Part shown: positions 8,481-16,445 of the stretch, piece after piece
How the letters are laid out: every line of letters starts with the position of its first letter
Numbering within the stretch: position 1 is the stretch's first letter
Assembly (NCBI RefSeq): GCF_019720895.1
Contig: NZ_JAHKSH010000002.1
Coordinates: forward strand, 496,001-560,000
Direction: 5' to 3'
Length of the DNA: 64,000 nt
Origin: Microbacterium salitolerans
GTDB lineage: Bacteria > Actinomycetota > Actinomycetes > Actinomycetales > Microbacteriaceae
Made by a program: the position numbers and the translations under genes
The notes under the pieces: model-generated
What the model saw: the letters and a program-made list of their open reading frames with translations, nothing else
The model's database searches: none
Told to the model about the DNA's origin: nothing

Positions 8481-10397
8481 GTGAAATTCCTGCAGAATCT
8501 GGGCCGATCGCTCATGCTGCCGATTGCCGTCATGCCCGTTGCGGCGATCCTGATGGGCATCGGCAGCTGGATCGACCGCACCGCCGGCGAGAACGTCGCG
8601 TCCGTGTTCCTGAGCGCCGCCGGCGGCGCGATCATCAACAATCTGGCGATCCTGTTCGCCGTCGGCGTCTCCATCGGCATGGCGCGCAAGACCGACGGCA
8701 CGTCCGCCCTCGCCGGGCTCGTCTCCTGGCTCGTCGTCACGACGCTCCTCGCGCCCGAGACGGTCGGAAGCTTCGTCGGCCTCGACATCGGCGAGGTCGA
8801 CCCCGCCTTCGCGAACATCCAGAACGCCTTCACGGGCATCCTCTGCGGCCTCATCGGCGCCTTCGCCTACAACCGCTTCAAGGACGTGAAGCTGCCCGAC
8901 TGGCTCGCCTTCTTCTCGGGCAAGCGCGCCGTGGCGATCGTCGCCGCCGCGATGTCCCTCGTGCTCGGCCTCGTGCTCCTGTTCCTCTGGCCGCTGGTCT
9001 ACCAGGGGCTCGTCGGATTCGGCGAGTGGATCGTGGGCCTCGGGGCGTTCGGATCCGGCCTGTACGGCTTCTTCAACCGCATCCTCATCCCCACGGGGCT
9101 GCACCACGCGCTCAACTCCGTCTTCTGGTTCGATGTGGCGGGGATCAACGACCTGCCCAACTTCCTGAGCGGCGAGGGCACGTACGGCGTCACCGGTCAG
9201 TACATGACGGGCTTCTTCCCCATCATGATGTTCGGCCTCCCCGGCGCAGCGCTGGCCATGTACGTGACGGCGAAGAGCACGCAGAAGAAGGTCGCCGCCG
9301 GCATCCTCTTCTCCGCGGCCATCTCGTCGTTCTTCGTCGGCATCACGGAACCGCTCGAGTTCTCGTTCATGTTCCTCGCCCCGGTGCTGTACGTGATCCA
9401 TGCGGTCTTCACGGGCATCTCGATGTTCCTCGCAACGCTGTTTCCCGTGCGCATGGGCTTCGGATTCTCGGCGGGCGCGCTCGACCTCGGCCTCGGCTGG
9501 AACAATCCGATGGCGCAGAATCCGTGGATCATCCTCGTCATGGGCGTCGCCTGGTTCGTCATCTACTTCCTCGTGTTCACGTTCGTCATCCAGCGCTGGC
9601 AGCTCAAGACGATCGGGCGCGAGGACGAGGACGAAATCGCCGCGGAGCACGTGGGAGAGACCGACGCGAAGTTCGTCACGACGGCCGACCGATTCCTCAC
9701 GGCCCTCGGCGGGGAGGGCAACATCACCAGCCTCGACAACTGCGCGACGCGCCTGCGCCTCGAGGTGGGCGACGTGTCGAAGGTCGATGAGGCCGCGCTC
9801 AAGCGCGCGGGCGCCGTCGGCACCATGAAGCCCGGCGGGAACGCCGTGCAGGTCGTCTACGGCCTCAACGTGCAGTTCGTGAAGGATGCGATGGAGGGCC
9901 TGATGTCGGGCGCCATCTCGCCCGCCGACGGGGCAGACGAGCCGGCGGATCCCGCTCCGAACGCGGGCGGAACCGCGACGGCGACGGCCTCCCGCACGCT
10001 GACGCTCGCCCAGCCCATCGCGGGCGAGGTCAAGCCGCTGAGCGTGGTGCCGGACCCGACGTTCGCCGAGCAGATCATGGGACCGGGCCTCGCGATCGAG
10101 CCGACGGGCGACACGGTCACCTCTCCCGCTCCGGGGCGCGTCGGGCACGTCTTCGACACGGGGCACGCGGTCGCGATCGTGCTCGACGACGAGACCGAGG
10201 TGCTCGTGCACGTCGGGCTCGACACCGTCAAGATGGCCGGCGACGGCTTCGAGACGCTCGTGAAGACGGGTGACATCGTCGACACGGGGACACCGCTGCT
10301 CCGGGTGGATCTCGAGAAGATCCGCCAGGCCGGCCACCCCACGATCACGCCGGTCGTGGTGCTGAACGACGAGAACGCGACAGTGGAGTTCCGCTGA
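8481..10397 (+). CDS. PTS sugar transporter EIICBA, glucose/N-acetylglucosamine family
   Basis: One-piece phosphotransferase transporter, 638 aa, which imports and phosphorylates its sugar using phosphate from HPr. The EIIC membrane domain covers about residues 1-385, with the conserved IPTGLHHALNSVFWF loop, which resembles NagE more than PtsG. EIIB follows with the phosphorylated Cys at residue 421 in DNCATRLRLEVGD. EIIA (about 515-638) has the active His at residue 577 in VLVHVGLDTVKM. The GTG at 8481 has an excellent AAGGAG site 5 nt upstream, so I prefer it to the slightly longer frame. N-acetylglucosamine is my best guess for the sugar; glucose is possible. Confidence 0.9.
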   Translation: MKFLQNLGRSLMLPIAVMPVAAILMGIGSWIDRTAGENVASVFLSAAGGAIINNLAILFAVGVSIGMARKTDGTSALAGLVSWLVVTTLLAPETVGSFVGLDIGEVDPAFANIQNAFTGILCGLIGAFAYNRFKDVKLPDWLAFFSGKRAVAIVAAAMSLVLGLVLLFLWPLVYQGLVGFGEWIVGLGAFGSGLYGFFNRILIPTGLHHALNSVFWFDVAGINDLPNFLSGEGTYGVTGQYMTGFFPIMMFGLPGAALAMYVTAKSTQKKVAAGILFSAAISSFFVGITEPLEFSFMFLAPVLYVIHAVFTGISMFLATLFPVRMGFGFSAGALDLGLGWNNPMAQNPWIILVMGVAWFVIYFLVFTFVIQRWQLKTIGREDEDEIAAEHVGETDAKFVTTADRFLTALGGEGNITSLDNCATRLRLEVGDVSKVDEAALKRAGAVGTMKPGGNAVQVVYGLNVQFVKDAMEGLMSGAISPADGADEPADPAPNAGGTATATASRTLTLAQPIAGEVKPLSVVPDPTFAEQIMGPGLAIEPTGDTVTSPAPGRVGHVFDTGHAVAIVLDDETEVLVHVGLDTVKMAGDGFETLVKTGDIVDTGTPLLRVDLEKIRQAGHPTITPVVVLNDENATVEFR

Positions 10398-11089
10398 TCG
10401 CCGCATCGGCGTACGCACAGCTCGCCGAGTTCGCCGAGGGGGCAGGTCCCGATCCCATCTGGGACCTGCCCGACATCGGCGCGTTCGACAGCCGCGATGC
10501 CCGCCCGGCCGCCGTCCTCATCCTGTTCGGCGTCCTCGATGGGCTCCCTGCGGGCCATGATGCCCAGAACGACGCCGTCTCCGCCGATCTCGACGTCCTT
10601 CTGCTGACGCGCGCGCAGACCCTCCGTTCGCACGCGGGGCAGATCGCCTTCCCCGGCGGACGGCTCGATGCCGGCGATCGGGGCCCAGAGGATGCCGCCC
10701 TGCGCGAGGCCTGGGAGGAGACGGGATTGGATCCCGAGGGCGTCGAGGTGCTCGGGGCGCTCGGCGAGCAGCCGCTGCCGTTCTCGAATCACGTCGTCAC
10801 GCCCGTCATCGGCTGGTGGCGCCAGCCGACTCCCGTGCGTCCCGTCGATGCCGCGGAGTCGTCGGCAGTCTTCCGGGCCCCCGTCGCCGATCTGCTCGAC
10901 CCCGCGAACCGCGTCACGTGGACGTTCACGCAGGGTCGCGAGACCCGCCGGGGGCCCGGGTGGGTCCTCGAGGTCGACGGCGCGGAGCGATTCGTCTGGG
11001 GCTTCACGGCCGGGCTGCTGGATCGCCTCCTGGCGCGACTCGGCTGGGAGGAGCCGTGGGATCGGAGCAGAGAGGTGCCTCTCCGGTGA
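10394..11089 (+). CDS. Nudix hydrolase, CoA pyrophosphatase type, apparent CTG start
   Basis: 231 aa protein with the Nudix box of the CoA/nucleotide pyrophosphatase subfamily: FPGGRLDAGD, then REAWEETGLDPEG (about residues 83-112). It would cleave CoA or related pyrophosphates in the cytosol. There is no ATG, GTG or TTG in frame between the PTS gene's stop and the Nudix box. The natural N-terminus (ASAYAQLAEFAEG, then IWDLPDIGAFDSRDARPAA) begins right after the PTS stop. The best start is CTG at 10394, which overlaps the stop as CTGA and has GTGGAG 5 nt upstream. Gene callers may instead give a truncated protein starting at TTG 10724, inside the box. Confidence 0.8.
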   Translation: MIAASAYAQLAEFAEGAGPDPIWDLPDIGAFDSRDARPAAVLILFGVLDGLPAGHDAQNDAVSADLDVLLLTRAQTLRSHAGQIAFPGGRLDAGDRGPEDAALREAWEETGLDPEGVEVLGALGEQPLPFSNHVVTPVIGWWRQPTPVRPVDAAESSAVFRAPVADLLDPANRVTWTFTQGRETRRGPGWVLEVDGAERFVWGFTAGLLDRLLARLGWEEPWDRSREVPLR

Positions 11090-11141
11090 CGTTCGGCACG
11101 CCGCCTGCGGAATCCGCCCGCGCGTGGGTGATGATGGGCTG

Positions 11142-11993
11142 GTGACTTCCTCCCCCGCTCTCGGACTTCTGCTCGACGTCGACGGTCCTCTCGCGAGCAC
11201 GGTGACCCGCACGCTGCGCGTCCCGACGATCGCATCCGACCTCGTCGCGATCGCGAAGGCCGGCTGTCCCGTCGTGTTCAACACGGGCCGCTCCACGGAT
11301 TTCCTGCGCGAGCGCGTCATCCCCGATCTCGTCGCGGCGGGGCTCTCTGCCGCGGACCCCGTCTGGGGCGTCGGCGAGAAGGGCGGCACATGGTTCTCGC
11401 TCGCTCAGGGGTCCGGCGGCGTCGAGGTCGGCGACGTGCACCAGGACGACGAGATGCGCCCACCGCAGGAGCTGTTCGACGCCGTCCGCGAGATCGCCGG
11501 GCGGTACGGCGATGTGGTGTTCTTCGACGAGACGAAGCGCACGATGATCTCGGTCGAGCAGCACGTGGAGGTGCCGAACGAGACGTTCATCGCTCAGCGG
11601 ACGTCGCTCGTCGCCGAGATCGAGGAGCAGCTCGAAGAGCGCGCGCTCGCCGACACGATGAAGATCTACCCGACCGTCATCTCGATCGACATCGAGCACG
11701 CGCGCAGCGGGAAGGCCCTCGGCGCACGGCGCGCGCTCGACCTCATCGGCTCGCGCATGGAGTCTCCGCGTCGCTGGTTCACGGCCGGCGACTCCGGCCA
11801 GGACTACGACATGTCGCGTCAGCTCGCCGAGTCGGGGTTCCAGACCACTCACCTCGATGTCCGCCCCCACGGGCAGGTTCCCGATGTTCCCTTCGACGTG
11901 ATCCGCGAGCAGCCGCGGTTCGCCGAGGGCGTCGCGGAAGACGACATCACCGCCCGCCACATCGCCCTGCTGCGCAGCGAACTCGCCTGCTGA
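11142..11993 (+). CDS. HAD-superfamily hydrolase (Cof/sugar-phosphatase-like)
   Basis: 283 aa phosphatase-like protein. HAD motif I is seen as LLLDVDGPLAST, motif II as FNTGRST, the conserved Lys in GKALGARRAL and motif IV as AGDSGQDYDM. The cap pattern is like sucrose-phosphatase and mannosyl-3-phosphoglycerate phosphatase relatives, so a sugar phosphate is the likely substrate, but none can be named. The GTG at 11142 is chosen because the protein begins just before motif I; no Shine-Dalgarno is evident. It stands alone, convergent with the nonulosonate operon. Confidence 0.8.
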   Translation: MTSSPALGLLLDVDGPLASTVTRTLRVPTIASDLVAIAKAGCPVVFNTGRSTDFLRERVIPDLVAAGLSAADPVWGVGEKGGTWFSLAQGSGGVEVGDVHQDDEMRPPQELFDAVREIAGRYGDVVFFDETKRTMISVEQHVEVPNETFIAQRTSLVAEIEEQLEERALADTMKIYPTVISIDIEHARSGKALGARRALDLIGSRMESPRRWFTAGDSGQDYDMSRQLAESGFQTTHLDVRPHGQVPDVPFDVIREQPRFAEGVAEDDITARHIALLRSELAC

Positions 11994-12019
11994 GGATCCC
12001 GCCCCCACGGACCCTCAGC
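11989..12019. terminator. Weak hairpin in the convergent gap
   Basis: GCTGAGG (11989-11995) pairs with CCTCAGC (12013-12019) between the convergent HAD and DUF6716 genes. The stem is only 7 bp with a 17-nt loop, so terminator function is uncertain. Confidence 0.3.
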
Positions 12020-12031
12020 AGCCGAGCGGTC

Positions 12032-13282
12032 TCAGGCCGAGCGCGGTCCGCGCGCCCGGGTGACGACACGACGCCACCGGCGCATCGCGGCACGCAGCGG
12101 TACGCCCGCACCGTAGGCGGCGACGCCGATGAGCGACCTGTCGCGGTTGCCGAGCGCGAGCCGGCGCTCCCAGGCATCGCGCGCGAGTCCCCCGACTCGC
12201 GCGTGCGCGGGGCGCCCGGGCAGATCGCCCCGGCGCCGGCGCACGATGAGGTCGGCGACCAGGGCCACCCACGAGTCATCGGCGGCGTCGTGGAAGTAGT
12301 TGTCTCGCAGCCAGTCCTGGTGCGGGTGCCGGAAGCGTCGCGCCACGACATCGTCTGCCCCGCCGAGCAGCCCGCTGCCGGCGAACACGACGTTGATGAG
12401 CTTCTCGTCGATCCCGAACGTGTCGAGCGCGATCACCGGAACGCCCTGCGCCGCCGCCTCGATCGCGGCCGTCGAACTCACGGTCACGAGCCCCTCGGCC
12501 GTCGCGAGCGCTTCGTGCATCGGCGCGTACGAGACGACGAGGTTCCTCGGCACGTCGTCCATCTCGGCGAGCAGATCGGGGTAGGCGTCCACCTCGCGGT
12601 GGGTCTGCTGCTCCCCCGGCCGGCCCCGCAGCTTCAGGACGACGCATCGCGACGGGTCCGCGTGCGCTGCGTCGACCAGGATGCGCGCCACGCGGATCCT
12701 GTCCTCGCGCGAACGCGGCGCGAGTGCCTGGGCGGCGAAGACGAGGTCCGTGCCCGACGATGTGGGTGCCGTCTGCGCCGCATGCCGCGCGAACGGCAGA
12801 GTCGCGAGGGCGAAGCGCTGATCGATCCCGCGCTCGTCCGCCAGCGCGCGAAACGCCGCGATCTCCCGGTGCGAGTGCAGCACGAACATGTCGCACTGCC
12901 GGCGGAAGTGCAGGGCGAGCCATGTGGCCGGCAGCGAGATCCCCGGGAGGCCGGTCACGATCACGGGACGGGGGTTCAGACCTGCCGCGACCCGCGCGAC
13001 GACGCGGGTCAGGGGGCCGCGCGCCGCGATCACGACGCCATCCGCGCCCGCGAGGCGCACCGGCAGCTCGTCGAACGCCGCACGGCGCACCCGTTCCGTG
13101 GCGAGGCCCGTACCCGACAGCGCCGACGTCAGCTGGGTGTCGCTCACGACCAGCTCCGTGTCGAGGACGATGAGGGATCCGTCGACCCACGGATCCGCGA
13201 CGAGCGCCGCCGCCCACTTCACGTACGAGTCGGTGTCGGCGACCGCGATGATGCGCGGCCGCCGAGCGGGACGTTCCGTCAC
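12032..13282 (-). CDS. Putative glycosyltransferase (DUF6716-type) of a nonulosonate cluster
   Basis: 416 aa protein, recognised from its pattern (RIIAVADTDSYVKWAAAL at the start, then VIVTGLPGISLPATW and VSSTAAIEAAAQGVPVIALD) as the actinobacterial family called DUF6716 putative glycosyltransferase. The second half resembles the donor-binding domain of GT-B transferases. It ends in an Arg-rich tail (MRRWRRVVTRARGPR) that could attach it to the membrane. The GTG start at 13282 overlaps the neuB stop as GTGA. Being the last gene of the operon, it probably transfers or exports a nonulosonic-acid sugar to a surface polymer; the acceptor is unknown. Confidence 0.75.
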   Translation of the reverse strand: MTERPARRPRIIAVADTDSYVKWAAALVADPWVDGSLIVLDTELVVSDTQLTSALSGTGLATERVRRAAFDELPVRLAGADGVVIAARGPLTRVVARVAAGLNPRPVIVTGLPGISLPATWLALHFRRQCDMFVLHSHREIAAFRALADERGIDQRFALATLPFARHAAQTAPTSSGTDLVFAAQALAPRSREDRIRVARILVDAAHADPSRCVVLKLRGRPGEQQTHREVDAYPDLLAEMDDVPRNLVVSYAPMHEALATAEGLVTVSSTAAIEAAAQGVPVIALDTFGIDEKLINVVFAGSGLLGGADDVVARRFRHPHQDWLRDNYFHDAADDSWVALVADLIVRRRRGDLPGRPAHARVGGLARDAWERRLALGNRDRSLIGVAAYGAGVPLRAAMRRWRRVVTRARGPRSA

Positions 13283-14151
13283 GCGCCGACGCGGCGAAGC
13301 TTGGCCTTGGGAGCCTCTTCGCCGGGGAACACGCGCTTCACGCCGTCGCCGCGGGCCATCTCGATGATCCGGATGTCGCGCACGAGGGTGCCGAGGCCGC
13401 CGGGCTCGAGGGATGCCGCGTGGTCGGATCCCCACATCGTGCGGTCGAGCGTGATGTGGCGCTCCACCGCGACGGCGCCGACCGCGACGGCCGCGAGCGA
13501 GATCTGGAGACCGCGCTCGTGACCGGAGTACCCGACGGGCACGCCGGGAAAGCGATCGCGGAGGACCGGGATCATGCGCAGGTTCGCCTCGTCGGGCTCC
13601 ATCGGGTACGTCGACGTCGCGTGCATGATGACGAGGTTGTCGGTGCCGAGGGTCGCGACCGCGCGGTCGATCTCGTCCATCGTCGACATGCCCGTCGACA
13701 GGATCACGGGCTTGCCGGTGGCGCGCAGCGCCTCGAGCATCTCGATGTCGGTGACGCTGGCCGAGGCGACCTTGTGGGCGACGACGCCGAGGTCCTCGAG
13801 GAACTCGACGCTCGGCACGTCCCACGGCGACGCGAACCACTCGAGCCCGCGCAGGATGGCGTGGTCGCCGATCTCGACGTACTCGTCGCGGCCGAACTCG
13901 ACGCGGTGACGATACTCGAGGTAGGTCATGGTGCCCCACGGCGTCTCGCGCGGCACGTCGCGCATGTGCTCCGGCGTGCAGATCTCGGGGGTGCGCTTCT
14001 GGAACTTGACGGCGTCGGCGCCCGCGTCGGCCGCCACATCGATCAGCTGCTTCGCGATCTCGACGGAGCCGTTGTGATTGAGGCCGATCTCCGCGATGAC
14101 GAAAGCGGGTGAGCCCCCGCCGACCTGACGCGATCCGATGGTGACGCTCAT
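13279..14151 (-). CDS. neuB: N-acetylneuraminate synthase family protein (NeuB-like)
   Basis: 290 aa enzyme expected to condense phosphoenolpyruvate with an N-acyl-mannosamine-type sugar to make a nine-carbon sialic-type acid. The NeuB barrel motifs are clear: IAEIGLNHNGS, ADAVKFQKRTPEI, ASPWDVPSVEFLEDL, KVASASVTD, STGMSTMDEI, YPMEPDEANL, GYSGHE and VERHITLDR. It ends soon after the barrel, so the C-terminal SAF (antifreeze-like) domain of classical ~345-residue NeuB is missing. The ATG overlaps the preceding stop (ATGA). No NeuC epimerase is present nearby, so the amino-sugar precursor must come from elsewhere. Legionaminic or pseudaminic acid is as possible as Neu5Ac. Confidence 0.88.
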   Translation of the reverse strand: MSVTIGSRQVGGGSPAFVIAEIGLNHNGSVEIAKQLIDVAADAGADAVKFQKRTPEICTPEHMRDVPRETPWGTMTYLEYRHRVEFGRDEYVEIGDHAILRGLEWFASPWDVPSVEFLEDLGVVAHKVASASVTDIEMLEALRATGKPVILSTGMSTMDEIDRAVATLGTDNLVIMHATSTYPMEPDEANLRMIPVLRDRFPGVPVGYSGHERGLQISLAAVAVGAVAVERHITLDRTMWGSDHAASLEPGGLGTLVRDIRIIEMARGDGVKRVFPGEEAPKAKLRRVGA

Positions 14152-15341
14152 GCGCGCATCCCTTCTGGTTGTGTGACGGCGGCCGTGCGCGCGGCGAGCA
14201 CGCGCTCGGCCACCTCGCGCACAGCTCCGGTGCCGCCCGTGCGGGTGAGCACGATGCGGGCGCTCGCGGTGGCGAGCGGGTGGGCGTCCGGGACGACGAT
14301 CGGCCAGCCGACCGTCTCCAGAGCACCCAGGTCGTTGACGTCGTTTCCGACGTAGGCGATGCGCGACAGCGGGAGTCCGCGCGCCTCCGCCCATGCCGCG
14401 AGGGCGGCGCGCTTGTCGCCGGAGGCTTGGATCACCTCGACCCCGAGCTTCGCGGCCCGCGCGGAGACGACGGGGTTCGTCTCGGTGGACAGGATGAGGA
14501 GGGGAACACCCGCCTCGCGCAGCAGACGCACGCCCATCCCGTCGGAGCGGCTCACGCGCACCTGTTCGATGCCGTTCGTCGCGACCATCGCGGTGTCGTC
14601 TGTGTGCACGCCGTCGAAGTCCGTGACGACGGCGTCGACGTCGATCGCGTGATCACGGGGATCCGGGTGCACCGACGCCATGAGGCGTGCCAGATGGAGC
14701 TCCTCGTGTGAGTCGATCTCCATCGCGAGCTCGGGCGGGACCGACACGATCTCCGTGCGGCCGAAGAAGCGGTGACGCGCGGTGCGGAAGCCCCGCGCGT
14801 CCATGACGTAGAACGCCCCCGTCTCGACGAACAGCGGATCCCTGTCCTGGCGACGCGGCCGGTGGGCGGCGTCGTGTCCGATCGCCTCGGCGCCGTGCTC
14901 GCCCCTCGCCCAGAAGAACTCATAGGATTCGCGAGCCGAGAACGCCGTCTCGGCGGCGCCGGTGCGGACGAGATCGATGGCCTCCGCGAGGTGCGGCGGG
15001 GAGATGAAGGGGCTCGTCGCCTGCAGGAATGCGACGACGTCGACGGGGACGCCGCGCGCGCGCAGCTCGTCGAGCGCGTGCAGGATCGCCGACTCCGACG
15101 ACGCACCGTCGCCGGACAGATCTGCGGGACGGATCAGCGCCGTCGCCCCCCATTCCCTGGCGATGCTCGCGATCTCGGTGTCGTCCGTCGAGACGACGAC
15201 GCGATCGATGCGCTCGACCGCCAGAGCCGCCCGGATCGCCCGCGCGACCAGGGGGATTCCTCCGACGCGCTCCAGGTTCTTGCGGGGAACGCCCTTCGAT
15301 CCTCCGCGTGCGGGGATGATGGCGACCGTCTCGGCCGTCAT
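14148..15341 (-). CDS. neuA: Acylneuraminate cytidylyltransferase fused to KdsC-like HAD phosphatase
   Basis: 397 aa two-domain enzyme. The N-terminal CMP-sialate synthetase (about residues 1-225) has AIIPARGGSKGVPRKN, the CTP-binding loop, then VSTDDTEIA, LQATSPF and FVETGAFYVM. The C-terminal domain (about 230-385) is a KdsC-type HAD: VVTDFDGVHTDD (nucleophile Asp), LSTETNP, the Lys in SGDKRAAL and YVGNDVNDL. The same order (synthetase plus HAD) is known from vertebrate CMAS. It would activate the nonulosonic acid with CTP and perhaps dephosphorylate the 9-phosphate. The ATG at 15341 overlaps the upstream stop as ATGA. Confidence 0.9.
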   Translation of the reverse strand: MTAETVAIIPARGGSKGVPRKNLERVGGIPLVARAIRAALAVERIDRVVVSTDDTEIASIAREWGATALIRPADLSGDGASSESAILHALDELRARGVPVDVVAFLQATSPFISPPHLAEAIDLVRTGAAETAFSARESYEFFWARGEHGAEAIGHDAAHRPRRQDRDPLFVETGAFYVMDARGFRTARHRFFGRTEIVSVPPELAMEIDSHEELHLARLMASVHPDPRDHAIDVDAVVTDFDGVHTDDTAMVATNGIEQVRVSRSDGMGVRLLREAGVPLLILSTETNPVVSARAAKLGVEVIQASGDKRAALAAWAEARGLPLSRIAYVGNDVNDLGALETVGWPIVVPDAHPLATASARIVLTRTGGTGAVREVAERVLAARTAAVTQPEGMRA

Positions 15342-16267
15342 CGCGCCGCCTCGCGGGTGGTGCCTCGGCGTTCGTGCTCGCGCAGGACGGAGCCGGTGCC
15401 GGCGAGGATCCGACGCAGGGTCACGGCCGCACTGGAGGGCAGCGTCACGATCTCCCGCGGGCGCGCGTCCCCCGCGAGCACCGCCTCGATCGGCAGGCCC
15501 GTGCGGACGACATCGATGCCGGGGACGCGGCCCACGTCGTCGAGCAGTCCCTCGGGCTCTCGTCGGTGCGGCAGGTAGCTCGCCGGCTCCTCGCGCGCCT
15601 GATCGGCGACCCACGCGAGGTAGTCCGCACGCGGCATGCGTCCGTCGACGACGCCCGCGCTGCCGAGGATGACGCGTGCGTGACGCATCCGCGCCTGCAG
15701 GTCATCGCTCGGACGGGTGCCGCGCAGCCACGGGAAGTCATGGCGCGCGGTCGTGACCCCGAGATCCGCCAGCGCCTCGGCCCGCGCCTCGCCGAGCGGG
15801 AACGCCGTGAACAGATCGACCGCGCCGCGCGCCGCGCGCAGGCGGACGGCATCGAGCGCGAACGGAGCGACCCGGCGGGTGAGCCCCCGCTCCACCACGC
15901 CGGGTCGCTGGAATGCGCGGGCGCCCGTCAGCGCGTCCGCGAACGCGACGGCATTGAGCCCGTCGTCGAGGAAGGTGAGCCGTCGCGGACGCAGGACCGC
16001 GACGGCGAGGCGGAACTGCCCCGAGAACCCGTCGCCCACGAGCCAGTGATCGTGAGAACGCAGCATGCCCCAGGGGATCCCGTAGAAGCCCGCCTGCTCG
16101 CCGAACATCGCGCCGCGCGCATTGAGCTCCGCCGCCGTCTGCTCGACCTGGACGGCGAGCCGACCGGCGAGGTCGACGCGCGTGGAACGCGCGTGGGCCC
16201 ACTCGGCGGCGCCGATCAGCTGCAGCGGCGACTCCACCCACGCGACGGGGCCGACGGCCTTCGGCAT
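15338..16267 (-). CDS. Putative sialyltransferase (GT52/polysialyltransferase-like)
   Basis: 309 aa, first gene of the operon, with a strong GGAGGG ribosome site before the ATG. I recognise short motifs of bacterial sialyltransferases of the GT38/GT52 superfamily: VESPLQLIGA at residues 11-20, FLDDGLNAV (D/E-D-G motif) near 100, YLPHRREP (in the place of the H-P motif) near 235, and LPSSAAVTL (Ser-Ser motif) near 280. Its position upstream of neuA and neuB agrees with transfer of a CMP-nonulosonate onto a surface glycan. Overall similarity cannot be measured by eye, so the family assignment is tentative; a hypothetical protein of unknown fold is the alternative. Confidence 0.6.
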   Translation of the reverse strand: MPKAVGPVAWVESPLQLIGAAEWAHARSTRVDLAGRLAVQVEQTAAELNARGAMFGEQAGFYGIPWGMLRSHDHWLVGDGFSGQFRLAVAVLRPRRLTFLDDGLNAVAFADALTGARAFQRPGVVERGLTRRVAPFALDAVRLRAARGAVDLFTAFPLGEARAEALADLGVTTARHDFPWLRGTRPSDDLQARMRHARVILGSAGVVDGRMPRADYLAWVADQAREEPASYLPHRREPEGLLDDVGRVPGIDVVRTGLPIEAVLAGDARPREIVTLPSSAAVTLRRILAGTGSVLREHERRGTTREAAR

Positions 16268-16290
16268 GCACCCTCCGGGAATCGTTGACG

Positions 16291-16308
16291 CCGGCGCTCA
16301 TGCGCCGG
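16291..16308 (-). promoter_or_regulatory. Hairpin in the leader of the nonulosonate operon
   Basis: CCGGCGC (16291-16297) and GCGCCGG (16302-16308) form a 7-bp stem with a TCAT loop, 24 nt upstream of the first operon start. It could be a 5' leader hairpin or an operator. The 178-bp gap to the divergent epimerase gene holds nothing else that I can read. Confidence 0.35.
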
Positions 16309-16445
16309 TTCGCTCACGATCCGCCGCGCAGGTGAATCCCGCGGCGCGCCGCGGTGATGCGTCGGTGACGAGGAGATGAACGGTTGTCCTCAGGATGCGC
16401 GAGAAAGTCGCCCCGTCCGGACGGCCGAGTGGCAGACTGGGGCGC

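Noticed and set aside
11390-13522. Very long plus-strand open frame (710 codons) opposite the DUF6716 and neuB genes
   Set aside because: It is a shadow in GC-rich DNA: Arg/Ala/Pro/His-rich translation without motifs, while the other strand and frame encode clear families.
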